Shown: positions 1-9,339 of the stretch, in pieces
Numbering within the stretch: the stretch's first letter is position 1
Layout of the letters: every line of letters starts with the position of its first letter
Source of the DNA: Cytophagaceae bacterium
GTDB lineage: Bacteria; Bacteroidota; Bacteroidia; Cytophagales; Flexibacteraceae
Assembly: GCA_027487695.1 (NCBI GenBank)
Contig: JAIYDB010000039.1
Span: 1-64,000, forward strand
Length of the DNA: 64,000 nt
Direction of reading: 5' to 3'
Translations under genes and position numbers: made by a program
Notes under the pieces: model-generated
What the model was told of the DNA's origin: nothing
Databases searched by the model: none
What the model saw: only the letters and a program-made list of their open reading frames with translations

Positions 1-3000
1 CCCTTGCTATCTTTTAGTCGACAGGTGCGGGCGTGGTTTTGAACATATTGTAAGATACGTCCGAATACTTCGCCGTTATAGAAGTTGGTCTTTTCAGCAG
101 GGACAAACCAAGCGCGCAACATATTATCGCGGATAGCTATCTTTTCCATACCTAGCTTTTCGCCTAGCCAACGCAAGCGTACTGTTTTAATAAGCTCTTG
201 AACGGGTACTGGTAAAGGACCAAATCTATCGATAATGCCTGCTTCAAAAAGCTGTAATTCAGACTCGCTGCCTATATTATCTAACTGGTTATAAAGCGAT
301 AGACGTTCACTGATATTGCTTACGTAGTTGTTCGGAATAATGATTTCCAAATCGGTTTCTATAACTACATCTCGTACCAGAGGAGCAAGGTTTAGCTCAC
401 CTTCAAATAGCTCTTTGAATTCCGTTTCTTTGAGTTCTGCCATTGCTTCGTCCAGCACCTTATGGTAAGCTTCAAAGCCAATATCGTTTATAAAACCGCT
501 TTGCTCTGCTCCTAATAAGTCGCCTGCGCCTCTTATATCAAGGTCGCGCATCGCTACTTTAAAGCCATCGCCAAGGTCAGAAAACTCTTCCAAGGTTTTC
601 AAACGTTTCCTTGCTTCATTGGTAAGCAAGTGAATTGCAGGACATAATAAATAACAAAATGCCTTTTTATTGCTTCGCCCTACCCTACCCCGCATCTGGT
701 GCAAATCGCTCAAACCGAACATGTGCGCTCGGTTAATGATAATGGTATTGGCATTCGGGATATCCAAACCGCTTTCAATGATATTGGTACTTACCAATAC
801 ATCGTATTCGCCTTCCATAAACTTGAGCATTACCTGCTCTAATTTATCGCCTTCCATTTGTCCGTGAGCAATAGCAACTCGAGCATCTGGCACCATTTTC
901 AGGATTACATTGGCCATTTCTTCAATATCGCCAATGCGGTTATGGACAAAGAAAACCTGACCACCACGGCGCAACTCATAACTCACTGCATCCCTAATAA
1001 AGGCAGTATCATACATATGTAGTTCCGTAGTAACTGGTTGCCTATTAGGCGGAGGGGTACTGATAATACTTAAATCTCTGGCACCCATCAAGCTAAACTG
1101 AAGGGTACGTGGTATTGGAGTTGCTGTAAGGGTAAGGCAATCTACATTCGCCTTTAGCTCTTTGAGTTTGTCTTTTACCTTAACCCCGAACTTCTGTTCC
1201 TCATCAATAATCATTAAGCCTAATTGCTTGAACTTAATATCTTTGGAGGTAATTCGGTGGGTTCCAATCAATATATCTACCTGACCCTCAGCTACCTTTT
1301 TCAAGGTCTCGTTAATCTCCTTCGTGCTTTTGAAGCGATTGATATAATCAATCTTTACAGGGAATTTGCTTAATCGCTCTCTAAAAGTTTTGTAGTGCTG
1401 CATTGCCAAAATGGTAGTTGGCACTAGCACAGCGACCTGTTTGCTATCAGTTACTGCTTTAAAAGCTGCTCTAATTGCAATTTCCGTTTTTCCGAAGCCC
1501 ACATCGCCACAAACCAAACGGTCCATAGGATAGCGTTTTTCCATATCCTTTTTGGCATCAGCAGTAGCTTTGGCTTGGTCAGGGGTATCTTCATAAATGA
1601 AGCTACTTTCCAGTTCCACTTGCAAATAACTGTCTGGCGAAAAGGCAAAACCAGGTGCCGCCTTTCTCTTAGCATATAAGCCAATCAATTCTTTGGCTAT
1701 ATCCCGAACCTTTTTCTTTACTCTCGATTTTTTGGCTTCCCATTCGCCACTGCCTAATTTGCTTAGGCTTGGGTTCATCCCTTCCTGACCCGAGTACTTG
1801 CTTATCTTATGCAAGGCATGGACAGATACCGTCATTAGGTCATCGTCTTTATAGACGAGTCTAATGCCTTCCTGTACCCTGCCATTCATTTCCATTTGCA
1901 CCAAACCAGCAAAACGCGCAACCCCATAATCGATATGGGTAACATAATCGCCAGGCTGCATGGAGCGCAGTTCTTTCAAAGTCATTGATTTGCTTTTGGC
2001 AAATCGTTCTTTTGTTTTGTAGCGGTGGAAACGTTCGAATATCTGGTGATCCGTATAAACGGCAACCTTCAGCAAGTTATCTTCAAAGCCTTTGCGTAGC
2101 GAACAATATAATGGCTGAAAATCGGCGTCTGAATTAATCTCATCGAAAATCATATTCAGTCGTTCCAATTGCTTGGCATTGTCTGAACAAATTACACGGG
2201 TATATTCCTTATTCTGTAATTCTGTAAGTCTGGTAGCGAGTAGCTTAAAATCCTTATTAAAGATAGTTTGGACTGCACTTTCCCAAGTAAAGGTTTCAGC
2301 AGCCTTAACGGTATTCTTGCTGCCATACTCAATTATAGGGAACTCCTTTAATGATTGCTGAAAGGTTTTACCCGTTTCATATAAGAATGTAGGTTCCTTT
2401 ACTATGGCAACACCACCATGACCGGTGGCTTCATCAAAACTCTTCTGCGCTTTGCCAAAAGCGTGGTCAATTACTTCAACACCTAACTTATATTCTTGAA
2501 TCCAGATAAAGGTATTCTTGGGCAGAAATTCCGTAAAACTTACCCTTGCCTCCTTCTGGAGTTTGTTTTGCACGTTAGGCACTAACGATACTACCGTTTT
2601 CTTTTCTACGGAAAGCTGCGTTTCAGGATGAAAGCTACGGATACTTTCAATCTCGTTCCCTAAAAACTCTAAACGGTAAGGATAATCGCTGCTATAACTA
2701 AAGAAATCTATAATACCCCCACGCACACTAAACTGACCAGGTTCATATACAAAATCTGATCGCTCGAATTCATAACTTACCAAGACTTCACTTAAGAAGG
2801 CCATATCAAGTTGGTCGCCCACTTTTATGTGAAAGGTATTAGATTCTAAAGCTGCTTGGTTAATTACCTTTTCGCTCAAAGCTTCAGGATAACTTACGAC
2901 AATGGCAGGTTTAGCGCCAGGCGTATTCAGATAACTAAGGGTTTCGGCACGCTCTAGTACATTGGCATTATCAACCTCTTCAAAGTGATAGGGACGCTTA

Positions 3001-3266
3001 AATGACGCTGGGAAAAGTAAAACCTCCACACCATCGGCCAAGGCACGCATATCGTGATACAGGTAATTGGCTTCCTCTCTATCAGGAGCTATAATTAATT
3101 GATGTTTTAGCTCATTCTGAAAAACAGATGCAATAACAACAGCATCTAAACTACCATTTAAACCTTTGATATAAAACCGTTTATCAGGCGTAGCCTTAAT
3201 TTGCGAAACAAGAGTATTGAGGAGCGAATCGGCCCGATAAATAGTCAGAAGTTCTTTAACCTTCAC
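1..3266 (-). CDS. mfd: Transcription-repair coupling factor Mfd (C-terminus cut by window edge)
   Basis: Mfd is the superfamily 2 DNA translocase that removes RNA polymerase stalled at DNA lesions and recruits UvrA. Reading the minus strand gives about 1088 codons with no stop. Helicase motif I (GDVGFGKTEIA) lies near residue 588, motif II (DEEQ) near 688, then a TATPIPRT motif, NIIESGLDIPNANT and the MRGRVGRS motif VI. The start is GTG at 3266: an in-frame TAA lies eight codons upstream and no ATG lies between them. Family members are about 1110-1170 residues, so only a short C-terminal part is missing. The N-terminal third (UvrB-like and RNAP-binding parts) is present but less conserved. 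The next gene, yidD, is divergent. Confidence 0.95.
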   Translation of the reverse strand, partial: MKVKELLTIYRADSLLNTLVSQIKATPDKRFYIKGLNGSLDAVVIASVFQNELKHQLIIAPDREEANYLYHDMRALADGVEVLLFPASFKRPYHFEEVDNANVLERAETLSYLNTPGAKPAIVVSYPEALSEKVINQAALESNTFHIKVGDQLDMAFLSEVLVSYEFERSDFVYEPGQFSVRGGIIDFFSYSSDYPYRLEFLGNEIESIRSFHPETQLSVEKKTVVSLVPNVQNKLQKEARVSFTEFLPKNTFIWIQEYKLGVEVIDHAFGKAQKSFDEATGHGGVAIVKEPTFLYETGKTFQQSLKEFPIIEYGSKNTVKAAETFTWESAVQTIFNKDFKLLATRLTELQNKEYTRVICSDNAKQLERLNMIFDEINSDADFQPLYCSLRKGFEDNLLKVAVYTDHQIFERFHRYKTKERFAKSKSMTLKELRSMQPGDYVTHIDYGVARFAGLVQMEMNGRVQEGIRLVYKDDDLMTVSVHALHKISKYSGQEGMNPSLSKLGSGEWEAKKSRVKKKVRDIAKELIGLYAKRKAAPGFAFSPDSYLQVELESSFIYEDTPDQAKATADAKKDMEKRYPMDRLVCGDVGFGKTEIAIRAAFKAVTDSKQVAVLVPTTILAMQHYKTFRERLSKFPVKIDYINRFKSTKEINETLKKVAEGQVDILIGTHRITSKDIKFKQLGLMIIDEEQKFGVKVKDKLKELKANVDCLTLTATPIPRTLQFSLMGARDLSIISTPPPNRQPVTTELHMYDTAFIRDAVSYELRRGGQVFFVHNRIGDIEEMANVILKMVPDARVAIAHGQMEGDKLEQVMLKFMEGEYDVLVSTNIIESGLDIPNANTIIINRAHMFGLSDLHQMRGRVGRSNKKAFCYLLCPAIHLLTNEARKRLKTLEEFSDLGDGFKVAMRDLDIRGAGDLLGAEQSGFINDIGFEAYHKVLDEAMAELKETEFKELFEGELNLAPLVRDVVIETDLEIIIPNNYVSNISERLSLYNQLDNIGSESELQLFEAGIIDRFGPLPVPVQELIKTVRLRWLGEKLGMEKIAIRDNMLRAWFVPAEKTNFYNGEVFGRILQYVQNHARTCRLKDSK

Positions 3267-3333
3267 AGTAAATAGGGAAATTGTGCCTTAAAGGTACTAA
3301 AATTGTGGGGGAGCCTTAGTTGGCACGTGTATT

Positions 3334-3576
3334 ATGAAAAGTTTAACAAGCATAGTGAGGCAGTTGTTCAGTGGGATATTGATCCTCTTGGTGAAAATAT
3401 ACCAATACACATTAGGACCTATACTGCCGAATGCCTGTAGATATGCCCCTACCTGCAGTCAATATGCTATTGGAGCAATCAAAAAGCACGGACCATTAAA
3501 AGGCGGTTGGCTCGCTGCCAAACGGATAGGCAAGTGCCATCCTTGGGGAGGTAGTGGCTATGATCCTGTGCCATAG
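3334..3576 (+). CDS. yidD: Membrane protein insertion efficiency factor YidD
   Basis: This 80-residue protein has the hallmarks of YidD: an N-terminal hydrophobic/amphipathic stretch, the cysteine-rich core [11 protein letters not shown], and the C-terminal [14 protein letters not shown] signature. YidD is thought to sit at the inner face of the membrane and assist YidC in inserting membrane proteins. In many bacteria it lies between rnpA and yidC. Here it stands alone, between mfd on the opposite strand and a secreted protein of unknown function. It is full length; the family is usually 70-90 residues. Confidence 0.93.
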   Translation: MKSLTSIVRQLFSGILILLVKIYQYTLGPILPNACRYAPTCSQYAIGAIKKHGPLKGGWLAAKRIGKCHPWGGSGYDPVP

Positions 3577-3725
3577 GCTAACTAATTCATAGAATGTCAT
3601 ACTCCAAAAAAAGTACAACCTAAAACACAGAAAAACAACATTGGTCAAAGTAAGCTTAACTTAACACAATGAAAATTTGAAATTTTCACTATTTTTACCT
3701 AATTAGCGATAAAAACAAAATCCTT

Positions 3726-5297
3726 ATGTTAAAAACACTTAAAACAATTTTTTCAATTGTTACAATTGTAGTTCTTTCAACATTAATTGGTTTCGCACAG
3801 AACAGCAACCAAGTAAACCTGAACTTAACTGATGAGTTTAAGGCCCACCTGAGAGAACCTACGGTTTATAAATGCGACACAAACGTTGTATACTTTCTTG
3901 AAGACAATAAAAAGTATTACCTAACCGCTTTTTCAATTGCCACTAAAAGGGTTGGCAATAGCTTTAATTTAAAAACGGTACTTAAAAAGGCTGGAACATC
4001 ATTGTCAGATGTAATAAGCTGTTATGTTTACAAAGGCAACTTGGTTTTTCTGACACAGGATTTTTCTAAAAATGATAACCTACTAAAAATTTCCTATTCA
4101 ATAATTTCAAGTGAGGGTTCTGTAAAAAGTGCCTCAAAACTACTTTTAAAGGTCAACTCTAAAAAAGAGTCAAAGGTAAATGTAGAGGTAGATCTCAATT
4201 CAACCAATTTCACGATAAGAACTAAATCAATTTTAGATAATTATATTGAAGAGGAACTTACTATTGCTAATTTTTCATACAGTTTTGTACAAGAGTCGAT
4301 TTTAAAGCTAAATACAAAAGACATATTACAAAACAAAAGAGGCAGCATGTATCCACTTTACGGCTATTCAGATTCATTATATATGATTAATATTTTTCAA
4401 GAAGAAGATAAAACCAATAAGATTAATCGAGTATCATCGGTATTTGCCTTTTCTAAAACTGGAAATAAGGTATTTAATCAAGAGTTGAGATTTGGTATTG
4501 GTACTTTATATAATTTTAAATTACTTAGAGTTGGAAATGAAACTAGGCTTATAGCCTATTATATGGACGACAAATCGTACGGTATTGAAGGTTCTGTTGT
4601 CTATGTATACAGTGCTACTCAAAATAAATTCATTCTAAAAGAAACAAATAAAGTACCAGTTTCAGTTAAAGAAGCATTTCTAAGTAAAAGAGACGTAAAA
4701 AATGATCGAGGTCTTGTAAGATTTGAATTTAGCGATACTAAAATAAATAGCAATGGCGAATATTTTAATATAAACGAACAATCTATTAAAGAGGATAAAA
4801 GAAAAGAAAACCCTGTAACAAAAATAAAGATACCAATATCTGAATTTTATACTGGTTCAGAGTTATTACTCGAAAAATACGATAAAACAGGAAAGTTAGA
4901 ATATATTACCAACGTTAGAATACCCGAGGTTTATACAGGCGAAGTTGCAAAGAAAACCTTTAATTTAATGACCCAGGGAAACAAAACAGCTATTTACTTT
5001 ACTACTAAAGCAAAAAACATTGACTTGTTTGACAGAATGAAAATTATAGACTACAAAATAACCAAGGGTCATTCAATTTATATTTATGATATAACCGAAA
5101 GCGAAAAATCTGAATGGAAACAAATTGATATTCCGCTAGAAAAAGGGTATTATATTGATAATATAACTTATTTAAGTGGAAGTACTAAAGCCTTTATTGT
5201 TATGTCTAAACGCCGACCTTTTTATAGAGAAACTCTAATAGAAACTTTCCATTTGAAGTATAAAACAAAAGTTGGCATTGTAGATATTAAACTGTAG
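3726..5297 (+). CDS. Secreted protein of unknown function, 523 aa
   Basis: I do not recognise this protein. Residues 1-25 form a clear signal peptide (a hydrophobic core ending GFAQ), so it is exported to the periplasm or outer surface. The rest is rich in Lys, Asn, Ser and Thr with many alternating hydrophobic residues, suggesting an all-beta fold. There is no C-terminal PNP-type T9SS sorting domain and no lipobox cysteine. The coding sequence is visibly more AT-rich than mfd or sprA, as is the helicase gene downstream, so both may belong to the accessory genome. It stands alone and is followed by a strong hairpin terminator shared with the convergent DoxX gene. Confidence 0.7.
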   Translation: MLKTLKTIFSIVTIVVLSTLIGFAQNSNQVNLNLTDEFKAHLREPTVYKCDTNVVYFLEDNKKYYLTAFSIATKRVGNSFNLKTVLKKAGTSLSDVISCYVYKGNLVFLTQDFSKNDNLLKISYSIISSEGSVKSASKLLLKVNSKKESKVNVEVDLNSTNFTIRTKSILDNYIEEELTIANFSYSFVQESILKLNTKDILQNKRGSMYPLYGYSDSLYMINIFQEEDKTNKINRVSSVFAFSKTGNKVFNQELRFGIGTLYNFKLLRVGNETRLIAYYMDDKSYGIEGSVVYVYSATQNKFILKETNKVPVSVKEAFLSKRDVKNDRGLVRFEFSDTKINSNGEYFNINEQSIKEDKRKENPVTKIKIPISEFYTGSELLLEKYDKTGKLEYITNVRIPEVYTGEVAKKTFNLMTQGNKTAIYFTTKAKNIDLFDRMKIIDYKITKGHSIYIYDITESEKSEWKQIDIPLEKGYYIDNITYLSGSTKAFIVMSKRRPFYRETLIETFHLKYKTKVGIVDIKL

Positions 5298-5330
5298 CAG
5301 AATCTAGTTTAAAAATTACTAGAGGAACAA

Positions 5331-5358
5331 AGCCCAAGGAACAATCCTTGGGCTTTTC
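5331..5358. terminator. Bidirectional hairpin terminator
   Basis: A perfect 10-bp stem (AGCCCAAGGA / TCCTTGGGCT) with an ACAA loop spans 5331-5354. It is followed by T's on the plus strand and preceded by A's, so it can terminate in both directions. It lies between two convergent genes, the secreted protein (stop at 5297) and the DoxX gene (stop at 5380). Confidence 0.85.
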
Positions 5359-5379
5359 TGATACATCTAATTCTAGTGC

Positions 5380-5727
5380 TTACTTTGCCAAAGGACCTGA
5401 CATATTCTTATCCTGTAAGTACATAGCCACCCAGCCTAATGCCAAGAAAATGGCAGGGAAAATCATTCCTTCGCCCGTAAATACGTGAGCACAAATAGCA
5501 CCGCCTAAATAACTACATACCAAATAGAAGCCAGCTTTCTTAGTTTGTGGAATTACCCAAAGCAATACCACCAGAATTTCTAATGCCCCAATGTAAGGGA
5601 TAGCTTCAATAAGGTGAGGGAAGGCATTCATTTCTGGTGCTGGTGGAGCAAAAAACTTTGCTGCTGCGCTACCTAATAGCGCTAAAGCCGTTAAATACTG
5701 GAGTCCAAGTCCTATTTTCTTGTTCAT
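5380..5727 (-). CDS. DoxX-like membrane protein
   Basis: This 115-residue protein has four hydrophobic segments and the N-terminal pattern GLQYLTALALLGSAAAKF, a glycine and charged pair followed by a lysine. That pattern is typical of DoxX/DoxX-like small membrane proteins, whose biochemical role is generally unknown (some link to thiosulfate:quinone oxidoreductase, others to redox stress). It is a single-gene unit with a terminator downstream. A perfect 18-bp palindrome lies 10 bp upstream of its ATG, suggesting control by a dimeric repressor. Confidence 0.75.
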   Translation of the reverse strand: MNKKIGLGLQYLTALALLGSAAAKFFAPPAPEMNAFPHLIEAIPYIGALEILVVLLWVIPQTKKAGFYLVCSYLGGAICAHVFTGEGMIFPAIFLALGWVAMYLQDKNMSGPLAK

Positions 5728-5737
5728 GTTGTGAGTT

Positions 5738-5755
5738 TTAATGTTTAAACATTAA
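5738..5755. promoter_or_regulatory. Perfect 18-bp palindrome, candidate operator of the DoxX gene
   Basis: TTAATGTTTAAACATTAA is a perfect inverted repeat with no spacer. It is centred about 19 bp upstream of the DoxX start codon on the minus strand. Its length and position fit the binding site of a dimeric HTH regulator such as a MarR- or HxlR-type protein. No such regulator gene is nearby. The identity of the regulator is inference. Confidence 0.5.
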
Positions 5756-6160
5756 TACAAGAATAGGAAAAAGTTTGGCAAACGAAAAGTTTCGAACAAA
5801 AAACTTAGACAGCAATATGTTGTGTAAACAAACTTGGCGGGTTACCCACTAAGTTTATTTCAAACTTTAAGGAAGGCTCTATCCTGGAACTAGCTTTATG
5901 TATGCGGAAGCTAAATTACCAACCTCCATAGAAAACCAAATTCAAAGATGATTGTGAAGAGGACTTAAACCTAAAATGCTGGTTGTGATGGAAAATATAA
6001 GAAAAAGCACATTCATGTGAAATTAATAATCAACAAAAGTTAAAAAATAACTAATCAATTTTCAGCACTTCAATTCTTATATTTACAAAATAAAAACACA
6101 GTACACTCTTTGAGTAAGTAGTTCATAAGTTTGATTAAAACCTCGAAACAAGAAGAGTCC
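5756..6160. other. Long AT-rich intergenic region upstream of the helicase gene
   Basis: About 400 bp without a convincing gene. Apart from the DoxX palindrome at its left end I see no RNA gene, repeat or consensus promoter. TATATTTA at about 6077-6084 is one base from the TAnnTTTG box, but no matching upstream box was found at the usual distance. Such AT-rich gaps often flank acquired genes. Confidence 0.4.
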
Positions 6161-9100
6161 ATGTCGAAAAATAAAAAAATAATGGAACAAGGATTTTACG
6201 AAAGAATCATAAGTGAATCACTGGCACTAGCATTAGAACAAGAAAGTGATAAAACTATAATTCTTGAATCATTCAGCAAGACTAATGGGTCTGTTTACAT
6301 CCAGCGCTATCTTCAAAAGATTCTTCTTCAAGCATTTAATCAAATTACTGAAAGTCGAGATGAAATAGCTAAAGATAAACTTATAGCGTTTACTAATGAG
6401 CTAATTAAAATTACAGCAAACTATTTGAATGACGAAGATTTTGATCAAGAACGAATTTCACCTAAAGGAGAAATCCTTAAGGCATTCTTCCAGAGGTCTA
6501 CCTATACCCATTCTGATCTTAAAAAACATGTTCAAGAATCTTTTCCTATAACAGGGCTATCAGAATCAACCCTTTTCAGCGGAAACAAAAATACGCCAAG
6601 CTTAGAAAGCGAACTAAAGAAAGAAATGGCTACTTCCAATGAAATATGGTGGCTCGTTTCATTCTTAAAGTTTGAAGGTGTTCGAGTTTTTGAAAAGGAA
6701 TTTCGCAAAATGGAAAGGGATGGAAAGAAAGTAAAAATTATTTGTACTGTATATATGGGTGCAACAGACTTAAAGGCAATTGAATTTATTTCCAATTTCA
6801 GTAATGTGGAAATTAAAATATCCTTTAATATTAATCAGGAACGATTACATGCAAAGTCATATTTATTTATAAGAGATTCTGGGTTTCACACCGCTTACAT
6901 CGGCTCTTCAAATTTAAGTAAATCCGCTTTAACAAGCGGACTTGAATGGAATTTAAAAATTACACAACAAGAGATCCCGCATATAATTACAAAATGTAAA
7001 AACACGTTTGATAACTATTGGAGAGATCCAAATTTTGAACTATACAATGCCTCATTACATAAGGAAAAATTACAAGCAGCTTTAGAAAAGGGAAAAAACA
7101 GAAATAACGACGAATCAATTTCAAGCTTCTTTGATATAAGTCCATTTCCGTTTCAACAACAAATTCTTGACAAACTCGCACAATCCCGCGAAAAGGGAGA
7201 AATTAGGAATCTTATCGTAGCAGCAACGGGAACAGGAAAAACTGTAATTGCGGCTTTTGATTTTAAGAAATTCCTTAAATCAAATCCCCAAGCTAAATTC
7301 ATGTTTGTTGCCCATCGTGAAGAAATATTAAAGCAAGCTAGGTATACATTTAGACAGATACTTAAAAATAATGATTTTGGAAAACTTTGGTTTAATGGTG
7401 AAACACCAAATGAATACAGTCAATTATTTGTATCTGTTCAAACTTTAAACAATAGAATTAAGACTTTACAGATTGCAAAAAACTTCTTTGATTACATTAT
7501 TATTGACGAGGTTCACCATAGTGCCGCCACTTCATATCAACTATTGCTTGAGCACTATAACCCGAAGATACTTTTAGGATTAACCGCAACTCCAGAAAGA
7601 CACGATGGAGAAGATATTAAAAAATATTTTGGTAATACCATCTCTGCAGAACTTAGACTTACAGATGCACTAAATCAAAAATTACTCTGCCCTTTTCAAT
7701 ATTTTGGCATTACGGATGAAACGGACATAAGTCATGTTACTTGGCGAAGAGGAAGATATGAAATAGGCATGTTAGATAAAATATATAGTGAAGACCATAG
7801 AAGAGTATATGATATAATAGCAAACTGTGATAAGTATCTAACAGATTGTAGGGAAGTAAGAGGTTTAGGATTTTGTGTATCTATAAGACACGCAGAGTTT
7901 ATGGCAGAACAATTCAACAAAAAAGGATTGAAATCAGCATTCTTGCATTCTAAAAACGGGGAAAATAGAAATTCTATTATTCAACAATTAAGAACAAAAG
8001 AAATCAATTATCTATTCGTAGTTGACCTTTTCAATGAAGGAATTGATATACCAGAAATAGATACTTTGTTATTCTTAAGACCTACTGAAAGTTTAACCAT
8101 TTTCTTGCAGCAATTAGGGCGTGGGCTACGTCTTCACGAAGATAAAACTTGTTTGACAGTTTTAGATTTTGTAGGGCAACAAAATAACGAATATAGTTTT
8201 GAGCATAAATTCCGAGCAATGATCGGAAAAACACACTCAAAAATCAAAGATGAGTTACTTCAAGACTTTCCAAATTTGCCCTTAGGGTGTTCTATTGTAC
8301 TTGAAGAAACAGCTAAAGACATAATTCTGAGAAATATTCAAAGCTCTTACAGCGGCGGCGAACAATCTTTGTTAAAAGCCATGAGGCGGTTTCTTGAAGA
8401 TTATAACTTGGAATTAACAATAAAAAACTTCTGTGAAACGATGAACATCGAATTGTTCGTATTATATAGAAGCAGGCAATTGTTTTTTGAACTAAAACTT
8501 AAACTTGAAGGGCAAGGTTTTACTAAAGCAAACTATGCTAACCGACTCGCAATAGTAATGGGAACAACATGGCTTTCATGTGATAGTGAGAGCTATTTTA
8601 AGTTCTTAATTGAGTTTATTTCAGGAAACTTAAGTAATCAAATGAATGAGCAATTTTTACTTATGTGCTACATAGATATTTTTGATGAAGCACCTATGCT
8701 TAATAATTATGAAGAGTTACAAAAAAAGCTAAACTTGGTGTTTAATGAACCAAACCTTCGCCACGAGGTAATTTCCTATTTAAACTATCGCTTGGAACAA
8801 TTAGAAAGTATTGAGAAGCCAATCGAATTAAAATTTCCAAGTGTTTTAAAACTTCATGGAAGATATACAAGAAATCAAATTTTAGCAGGAATTTCAGAAA
8901 GTACATTAACCCGAAAGGCTCCAAGTAGAGAAGGAGCTTACAGGATTAACAAGTCAGGAAAAGAAACAGAATTGCTATTTGTAACATTAATCAAAGAAGA
9001 TGGAAAGTTTAATGCCAGCACTATGTACAATGATTACTTTATTAACGAACATCTTTTTCATTGGCAAAGTCAAAACAGTATTTCTCCTGAAACTGAAATA

Positions 9101-9322
9101 GGGCAATCATATATTAACCAAGCACAGCTAAAAAAAGATATTATTTTATTTGTTCGCGAATCAACTAAGGATGAAAATGGTTTAACAATGGCATTTGTCT
9201 GTTGTGGGAAGCTACATTATTTACAACATGAAGGGCGTAAACCAATAAGCATAACTTGGAAGCTGGAAACACCGCCTCCAGCATTACTATTAAATGAAGG
9301 CATGAAATTAAAAGTAGGATAA
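6161..9322 (+). CDS. PLD-nuclease / SF2 helicase fusion with DUF3427-type C-terminus (probable defence protein)
   Basis: This is a large 1053-residue multidomain enzyme. An N-terminal helical region leads to a phospholipase-D-type nuclease half-site (H230-x-K232, then GSSNLS at about 248-253). A superfamily 2 helicase core follows: Walker A AATGTGKT (354-361), DEVHH (449-453), LTATPERHDGE and QQLGRGLR (650-657). The roughly 400-residue C-terminal part matches the layout of proteins annotated DUF3427. A single PLD half-site implies dimerisation. I chose ATG 6161, preceded by AAGAAGAG, over the upstream TTG at 6131. Proteins of this layout often occur near restriction and other defence genes, but none is adjacent here. 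The gene is AT-rich and isolated, consistent with horizontal gain. Function is inferred. Confidence 0.8.
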   Translation: MSKNKKIMEQGFYERIISESLALALEQESDKTIILESFSKTNGSVYIQRYLQKILLQAFNQITESRDEIAKDKLIAFTNELIKITANYLNDEDFDQERISPKGEILKAFFQRSTYTHSDLKKHVQESFPITGLSESTLFSGNKNTPSLESELKKEMATSNEIWWLVSFLKFEGVRVFEKEFRKMERDGKKVKIICTVYMGATDLKAIEFISNFSNVEIKISFNINQERLHAKSYLFIRDSGFHTAYIGSSNLSKSALTSGLEWNLKITQQEIPHIITKCKNTFDNYWRDPNFELYNASLHKEKLQAALEKGKNRNNDESISSFFDISPFPFQQQILDKLAQSREKGEIRNLIVAATGTGKTVIAAFDFKKFLKSNPQAKFMFVAHREEILKQARYTFRQILKNNDFGKLWFNGETPNEYSQLFVSVQTLNNRIKTLQIAKNFFDYIIIDEVHHSAATSYQLLLEHYNPKILLGLTATPERHDGEDIKKYFGNTISAELRLTDALNQKLLCPFQYFGITDETDISHVTWRRGRYEIGMLDKIYSEDHRRVYDIIANCDKYLTDCREVRGLGFCVSIRHAEFMAEQFNKKGLKSAFLHSKNGENRNSIIQQLRTKEINYLFVVDLFNEGIDIPEIDTLLFLRPTESLTIFLQQLGRGLRLHEDKTCLTVLDFVGQQNNEYSFEHKFRAMIGKTHSKIKDELLQDFPNLPLGCSIVLEETAKDIILRNIQSSYSGGEQSLLKAMRRFLEDYNLELTIKNFCETMNIELFVLYRSRQLFFELKLKLEGQGFTKANYANRLAIVMGTTWLSCDSESYFKFLIEFISGNLSNQMNEQFLLMCYIDIFDEAPMLNNYEELQKKLNLVFNEPNLRHEVISYLNYRLEQLESIEKPIELKFPSVLKLHGRYTRNQILAGISESTLTRKAPSREGAYRINKSGKETELLFVTLIKEDGKFNASTMYNDYFINEHLFHWQSQNSISPETEIGQSYINQAQLKKDIILFVRESTKDENGLTMAFVCCGKLHYLQHEGRKPISITWKLETPPPALLLNEGMKLKVG

Positions 9323-9339
9323 TCTTGTACTTACTCCTT

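Noticed and set aside
3671-3687. Small inverted repeat GAAAATT...AATTTTC upstream of the 523-aa protein
   Set aside because: Short, AT-only and not at a promoter-like distance; could easily arise by chance.
6161-9322. Type I or III restriction subunit, or a two-gene Mokosh-like system
   Set aside because: There is no methylase or specificity gene and no second gene adjacent. The helicase core is DEAH-type SF2 with DUF3427-like C-terminus, unlike those systems.
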